This document shows, in pieces, positions 6,423-9,974 of a stretch of 9,974 bases of DNA. Source of the DNA: Verrucomicrobiota bacterium (lineage in GTDB: Bacteria; Verrucomicrobiota; Verrucomicrobiia; Opitutales; UBA953). The notes beneath the pieces are model-generated. The model saw only the letters and a program-made list of their open reading frames with translations. It had not been told where the DNA came from and did not search any database. The position numbers were made by a program, and so were the translations under genes. Every line of letters starts with the position of its first letter. Within the stretch, counting starts at the first letter, position 1. The stretch is taken from the NCBI GenBank assembly GCA_009924535.1, contig RFRI01000032.1, positions 1 to 9,974 on the forward strand, given 5' to 3'.

Positions 6423-7598
6423 TTAAGAGAGACGGTTCTTATAGTCCGCGTAGCCGAAGCGGCGCACGACTTGCGTCTGCCCGGAGGCAGGGTCGAAGCT
6501 GGCGATCGCCGGGAGGGGCACGCCGTTGAAGGTCGTGTTCTTCACGAACGTGTAATGCGACATGTCCATGAAGACGAGGCGCTGGCCGATCTTGAGCGGA
6601 GCCGGGAAGGAGTAGTCGCCGATGACGTCGCCAGCCAGGCAGGTCACGCTACCCAGGCGGTAGGTGTGGGGCAGCTTCCCCGGCAGGTCGGCGTCCAAGA
6701 TGTCGGCCCGGTAGGGCATCTCGAGGGTGTCCGGCATGTGGTTAGTCGCCGAAATATCGATGATGGCGATGTCGACCCCGTTATGGACCAGGTCAAGGAC
6801 GGTGCCCACGAGGACGCCGGTGCCGATGCCGATGGCTTCACCGGGCTCGAGGTAGACCTGGATGTGCTGGCCCCAGCGCTGGCGGAAGGCCGTGATCACG
6901 CGGATGAGGCGCTCGAGGTCGTACCCCTCGCGGGTGATGTGGTGGCCGCCGCCGAAATTGACCCATTTCAGCTGCGGGATGAACTCGCCGAACTTCGCCT
7001 CGAAGGCCGCGACCGTGCGCTCGAGGACGTCGGAGCCCTGCTGGCACATCGTATGGAAATGGAGGCCCTCGAGGCCCTCGAGGTCGGCGGCCGACTTGAT
7101 CTCGGAGCGGAGCGTGCCGAGGCGGGAGCCGGCGGCGCAGGGATTGTAGAGCTCGACGTCGACCTCGGCGTGCTCCGGGTTGACGCGGAGTCCGAAGGAG
7201 AGCTTGCGGCCGGAGGCGAGGGCCGCGGCCTTATGGCGCTGCCACTGCGCGACCGAATTGAAGGAGATGTGGTCGGCGACGCGCAGCAGGTGGGCGAACT
7301 CCTCGTCCTTGAAGGCCGGCGAGTAGGCGTGGACTTCGCCGCCGAATTCCTCGCGGCCGAGGAGCGCCTCGTTGATGCCGCTGGCCGTGGTGCCGACGAG
7401 ATACTTCGAGATCAGCTTCGCCTCGCTGAACTGGGCGAAGCCCTTGAGCGCGAGGAGGATCTTGGCTCCTGAGCGGTCCATCACGGAGCGCAGGATGCGG
7501 AGGTTCTGCTCCAGCAGGCCGCGATGGAGGACGTGGCATGGGCTAGGGACCTGGCTCAGGTCGACCTTCCGGAAAGCTTCGGTGAGGGCGTCGGACAC
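6423..7598 (-). CDS. nspC: Carboxynorspermidine/carboxyspermidine decarboxylase NspC
   Basis: NspC is a PLP-dependent, alanine-racemase-fold (type III) cytoplasmic decarboxylase. It converts carboxyspermidine or carboxynorspermidine to spermidine or norspermidine, the last step of the aspartate-semialdehyde polyamine route. The 391 residues match the family. PSPCHVL (18-24) opens the barrel, Lys52 in LLALKGFA should form the PLP Schiff base, NFGGGHH (214-220) and EPGEAIG (251-257) are PLP-phosphate loops, and CLAGDVIGDY (320-329) carries the partner-subunit active-site Cys320 and Asp324. The start is GTG at 7598, with no Shine-Dalgarno sequence and no internal Met before residue 40; PSPC at residue 18 fits this start. 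The preceding enzyme of the pathway lies 75 nt upstream on the same strand, but an intrinsic terminator separates them. Spermidine is the likelier product in most bacteria; the preferred substrate is not readable here. Confidence 0.94.
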   Translation of the reverse strand: MSDALTEAFRKVDLSQVPSPCHVLHRGLLEQNLRILRSVMDRSGAKILLALKGFAQFSEAKLISKYLVGTTASGINEALLGREEFGGEVHAYSPAFKDEEFAHLLRVADHISFNSVAQWQRHKAAALASGRKLSFGLRVNPEHAEVDVELYNPCAAGSRLGTLRSEIKSAADLEGLEGLHFHTMCQQGSDVLERTVAAFEAKFGEFIPQLKWVNFGGGHHITREGYDLERLIRVITAFRQRWGQHIQVYLEPGEAIGIGTGVLVGTVLDLVHNGVDIAIIDISATNHMPDTLEMPYRADILDADLPGKLPHTYRLGSVTCLAGDVIGDYSFPAPLKIGQRLVFMDMSHYTFVKNTTFNGVPLPAIASFDPASGQTQVVRRFGYADYKNRLS

Positions 7599-7631
7599 AG
7601 GGTTGAAATTGGGAGCGTCGGGGGGCGGTGC

Positions 7632-7660
7632 AAACGAAAAGCCCGCCTTGCGGCGGGCTT
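7632..7660 (-). terminator. Intrinsic terminator between the dehydrogenase gene and nspC (minus strand)
   Basis: On the minus strand, AAGCCCGCC and GGCGGGCTT (plus 7652-7660 and 7639-7647) form a 9-bp stem with a 4-nt loop, running into TTTTCGTTT. It begins 13 nt after the dehydrogenase stop and ends about 33 nt before the nspC GTG. No good promoter is visible between it and nspC, so nspC may depend on partial read-through. Confidence 0.85.
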
Positions 7661-7673
7661 GGTCGTCGGTCGT

Positions 7674-8873
7674 TCAGGCGACCGGGAGTTCCTTCACGTG
7701 CCAAGGGAGGCCACGCTTGTTGAGCTCGTCCATGAACGGATCGGGATTCATCTCTTCCATGTTCCAGACGCCTGGCTTGAGCCAGTGGCCGCCGGCGAGC
7801 ATCGCCCCGCCGATCGCGGCCGGGACGCCGGTCGTGTAGCTGATCGCCTGGGACTTCACTTCGGCGAAGCATTCCTGGTGGTCGCAGACGTTGTAGATGA
7901 AGACCTTGCGGGGCTTGCCGTCCTTCATGCCGGTGATTTCACAGCCGATGCAGGTCTTGCCCTTGGTGCGGGGGCCGAGCGAGGCCGGGTCGGGGAGGAG
8001 CGCCTTCAGGAATTGGATCGGGACGATCTGGTGGCCCTGGAAGTCGATCGGGTCGATGCGGGTCAGGCCGACGTTCTCGAGCACGCGGAGGTGCGTGAGG
8101 TAGTTCTCGGAGAAGGTCATGAAGAAGCGGATGCGCTTCAGGCCCTTGATATTGATGGCGAGGGATTCGAGTTCCTCGTGGTAGAGCAGGTAGCTGTCCT
8201 TCGGGCCGACGACCGGGTAGTCGTACACCCACTTGACGGAGAGCGGGTCGGTCTCCTTCCATTCGCCCTTTTCCCAGAAGCGGCCGCGCTGGGTGATCTC
8301 GCGGATATTGATCTCCGGGTTGAAGTTCGTGGCGAACTTGTAGCCGTGGTCGCCGGCGTTGGCGTCCATGATATCGATCGTCTCGATCGTGTCGAAGAGG
8401 TGCTTCTGGGCGTAGGCGCAGAAGACGTTGGTCACACCCGGATCGAAGCCCGAACCGAGGAGGGCGGTGAGGCCGGCCTTCTCGAAACGCTCGCGGTAGG
8501 CCCACTGCCAGGAGTATTCGAACTTCGCGAGGTGGGGCGGCTCGTAGTTGGCGGTGTCGACGTAGTGGATGCCGGCGTGAAGGCAGGCGTCCATCAGGTT
8601 GAGGTCCTGGTAGGGCAGGGCGACGTTGATGAGCAGCTCGGCGCCGAAGGACTTGATCAGGGCGACCGTGGCCTTGACGTCGTCCGCGTCGACGGCGGCG
8701 GTACGGATGGTGCGGCCCGTGGCGGCCTTGACGTCGGCGGCGATGGCCTTGCACTTGTTCTCGTTGCGGGAGGCCAGCATGACTTCCGAGAAGGACTCGG
8801 TCGCCATGGCGCACTTGTGGGCGACCACGTTGCCGACGCCGCCGGCGCCGATGATCAGGACTTTTTTGCTCAT
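7674..8873 (-). CDS. Carboxynorspermidine/carboxyspermidine dehydrogenase (saccharopine dehydrogenase family)
   Basis: This cytoplasmic NADPH-dependent enzyme condenses L-aspartate beta-semialdehyde with putrescine (or 1,3-diaminopropane) to carboxyspermidine (or carboxynorspermidine), the substrate of NspC. The 399 residues fit the family. The N-terminal Rossmann motif GAGGVG (9-14) follows MSKKVLII directly, and family-typical stretches include LINVALPYQDL (81-91), YVDTANYE (104-111), LGSGFDPGVTN (139-149) and IMDANAGDHG in the middle domain. It is distinguished from lysine-pathway saccharopine dehydrogenase by this sequence pattern and by nspC next door. The ATG at 8873 lies only 2 nt after the encoded CCA of tRNA-Asp, so there is no room for a ribosome binding site outside the tRNA. 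The start is supported by the Rossmann strand beginning at residue 4. Transcription probably comes from the tRNA promoter. Confidence 0.93.
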   Translation of the reverse strand: MSKKVLIIGAGGVGNVVAHKCAMATESFSEVMLASRNENKCKAIAADVKAATGRTIRTAAVDADDVKATVALIKSFGAELLINVALPYQDLNLMDACLHAGIHYVDTANYEPPHLAKFEYSWQWAYRERFEKAGLTALLGSGFDPGVTNVFCAYAQKHLFDTIETIDIMDANAGDHGYKFATNFNPEINIREITQRGRFWEKGEWKETDPLSVKWVYDYPVVGPKDSYLLYHEELESLAINIKGLKRIRFFMTFSENYLTHLRVLENVGLTRIDPIDFQGHQIVPIQFLKALLPDPASLGPRTKGKTCIGCEITGMKDGKPRKVFIYNVCDHQECFAEVKSQAISYTTGVPAAIGGAMLAGGHWLKPGVWNMEEMNPDPFMDELNKRGLPWHVKELPVA

Positions 8874-8875
8874 GC

Positions 8876-8952
8876 TGGCGGGATGGACGAGACTCGAACT
8901 CGCGACCTCCGCAGTGACAGTGCGGCGCTCTAACCAACTGAGCTACCACCCC
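8876..8952 (-). tRNA. tRNA-Asp (anticodon GTC)
   Basis: The 77-nt minus-strand sequence folds as a complete cloverleaf. The acceptor stem is GGGGTGG with CCATCCC (one G-U pair), and the D arm contains the loop AGTTGGTTAGA. The anticodon stem is CCGCA/TGCGG around the loop CTGTCAC, giving anticodon GTC. The T arm is GCGAG-TTCGAGT-CTCGT. The discriminator is G73, as expected for AspRS recognition, and the CCA end is encoded. The dehydrogenase start codon lies 2 nt after the CCA. Confidence 0.97.
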
Positions 8953-8971
8953 GGTAGCCAAAAGGAAGGGT

Positions 8972-9001
8972 AACAAAGGTTTCCGGGTGGGGGTCTGTCA
9001 A
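8972..9001 (-). promoter_or_regulatory. Candidate promoter of tRNA-Asp (and the dehydrogenase)
   Basis: A perfect -35 TTGACA is read on the minus strand (plus 8996-9001). After 18 nt comes only a weak -10-like TTTGTT (plus 8972-8977). Transcription would start around 8965, about a dozen bases before the tRNA. The -35 is convincing and the -10 is not. The element overlaps a hairpin that may end proA. Confidence 0.45.
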
Positions 9002-9011
9002 ACGGAAAACC
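8972..9011 (-). terminator. Possible terminator of proA
   Basis: On the minus strand, GGTTTTCCG and CGGAAACC (plus 9003-9011 and 8978-8985) can pair over 8 bp with one bulged T and a 17-nt loop, followed by TTTGTT. The large loop and short T-tract make it weaker than the other terminators here. The tRNA -35 hexamer lies inside the loop. Confidence 0.4.
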
Positions 9012-9019
9012 GACCCAAA

Positions 9020-9974
9020 TTAGCCCCGAACCTGACCTTGGCCGACGATTTCGAACTTCCAGGTGGTCAATTCGCGAATCCCCATGGGTCCGCGGGCGTG
9101 CAGGCGGTCCGTGGAGATGCCGACTTCGGCCCCGAAACCGAACTCGCCCCCGTCCGTGAAGCGGGTGCTGGCGTTCCAATAGACGCAGGCGCTGTCGATC
9201 TGGGCGAGGAAAGCACGGGCGGCGGACTCGTCGGCCGTGATGATGGCGTCGGAGTGGTGCGAGCCATAGTCCTCGACGTGGGCGACCGCCTCGGCGAGGC
9301 CGGCGACGACCTTCACGTTGAGGATGAGGCCGAGGTGTTCGGTGCGGAAATCCTGTTCCGTCGCGGCCTTGGCGCCCGGCATCAGCGAGATCGACCGCGG
9401 GCAGGCCCTAACCTCAGTCTGCTTCGCGGCGAGCGCCGCGGCCATCTTGGGGAGGAACTTGGCGGCGACCGCGGCGTCGACGAGCAACGTCTCGAGGGCG
9501 TTGCACGCGCTGGGGCGCTGGCACTTCGCGTTGAGCACGATCTGTTCGGCCATCGCGAGGTCGGCCTGGGCGTGGACGTAGACGTGGCAGATGCCGGCAT
9601 CATGCTTGATGACGGGGACCTTGGCGGAGTTGACCACCGCCTCGATGAGGCCGGGGCCGCCGCGGGGCACGATGATGTCGACGATGCCGCGGAGCGAGCC
9701 GAGCGCGGGCACCGCCTCGCGGTCGGTGAAGGGCAGGAGCGTGACGGCTTCGGCGGGCAGGCCGGCGGCGCGCAGGCCCGTCGCGAAGGACTTCGACAGC
9801 GCGATGTTCGTGTGGATCGCCTCGCTGCCACCGCGGAGCACGCAACCGTTGCCGGACTTCAGGCAGAGGGCGGCGGCGTCGACGGTGACGTTCGGGCGCG
9901 ATTCGAAGATGATGGCGACGAGGCCGATCGGGACGCGGCGGCGGATGATGCGCAGGCCGTTGGGGCGGGTCCAA
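9020..9974 (-). CDS. proA: Gamma-glutamyl phosphate reductase ProA (N-terminal part outside window)
   Basis: ProA is an NADPH-dependent enzyme of the aldehyde-dehydrogenase fold that reduces gamma-glutamyl phosphate to glutamate-5-semialdehyde, the second step of proline synthesis. The frame stays open to the right edge, leaving about 317 of the usual 420 or so residues. In order it shows RVPIGLVAIIFESRPNVTVD, the GNGCVLRGGSEA cofactor region, VDIIVPRGGPGL, the catalytic-cysteine motif CQRPSACNALETLL, LNVKVVAGLAEAVAHVE, HSDAIITAD, and the terminal ASTRFTDGGEFGFGAEVGIST plus LHARGPMG. The sequence ends about where E. coli ProA does. No proB is visible; it could lie upstream, beyond the window. 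The stop is 67 nt before the tRNA-Asp gene, with a possible weak terminator between them. Confidence 0.96.
   Translation of the reverse strand, partial: WTRPNGLRIIRRRVPIGLVAIIFESRPNVTVDAAALCLKSGNGCVLRGGSEAIHTNIALSKSFATGLRAAGLPAEAVTLLPFTDREAVPALGSLRGIVDIIVPRGGPGLIEAVVNSAKVPVIKHDAGICHVYVHAQADLAMAEQIVLNAKCQRPSACNALETLLVDAAVAAKFLPKMAAALAAKQTEVRACPRSISLMPGAKAATEQDFRTEHLGLILNVKVVAGLAEAVAHVEDYGSHHSDAIITADESAARAFLAQIDSACVYWNASTRFTDGGEFGFGAEVGISTDRLHARGPMGIRELTTWKFEIVGQGQVRG

Noticed and set aside
6471..7472. Plus-strand open frame (333 codons) opposite nspC
   Set aside because: It is antisense to NspC with all catalytic motifs intact; the translation is biased and has no domain.
7524..8933. Long plus-strand open frame (469 codons) across nspC, the dehydrogenase and tRNA-Asp
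   Set aside because: It runs antisense to two well-supported enzymes and a tRNA, and its composition is typical of shadow frames in GC-rich DNA.

Overview
The window is GC-rich, densely coded chromosomal DNA from a Gram-negative bacterium. Four things suggest Verrucomicrobiota, perhaps near Opitutales: lipid A genes, an OprP/O-type porin with a short helical domain after its signal peptide, spermidine synthesis by the carboxyspermidine route, and frequent starts without a Shine-Dalgarno sequence. This assignment is inferred from gene content; no phylogenetic marker was tested.

Left block, plus strand (1-3617): the 3' end of a ClpB-type disaggregase gene, a Gfo/Idh/MocA oxidoreductase, lpxB and a YeeZ-like atypical SDR protein. 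The first gap is 32 nt, and the last three genes overlap by 4 nt each (ATGA, then GTGA), so they are probably one translationally coupled unit around lipid A synthesis. A 110-nt gap with a candidate promoter and a dyad leads to a porin gene (3728-5131), which ends in a strong intrinsic terminator. A second hairpin and a vsr-type endonuclease gene (5250-5690) follow.

Right block, minus strand (5695-9974), read from the right edge leftwards: proA (its 5' end lies outside the window), tRNA-Asp(GTC), a carboxyspermidine/carboxynorspermidine dehydrogenase starting 2 nt after the tRNA CCA, an intrinsic terminator, nspC (carboxynorspermidine decarboxylase), and a membrane-anchored coiled-coil protein whose terminator lies back to back with the end of vsr. 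The dehydrogenase and NspC catalyse consecutive steps from putrescine plus aspartate semialdehyde to spermidine.

No mobile element, CRISPR array, rRNA gene or obvious novel defence system is visible, and no gap exceeds 300 bases. The points most worth checking are the tRNA-Asp/dehydrogenase junction, the dyad over the candidate porin -10, the vsr gene without a nearby methyltransferase, and the Gfo/Idh and YeeZ-like partners of lpxB.
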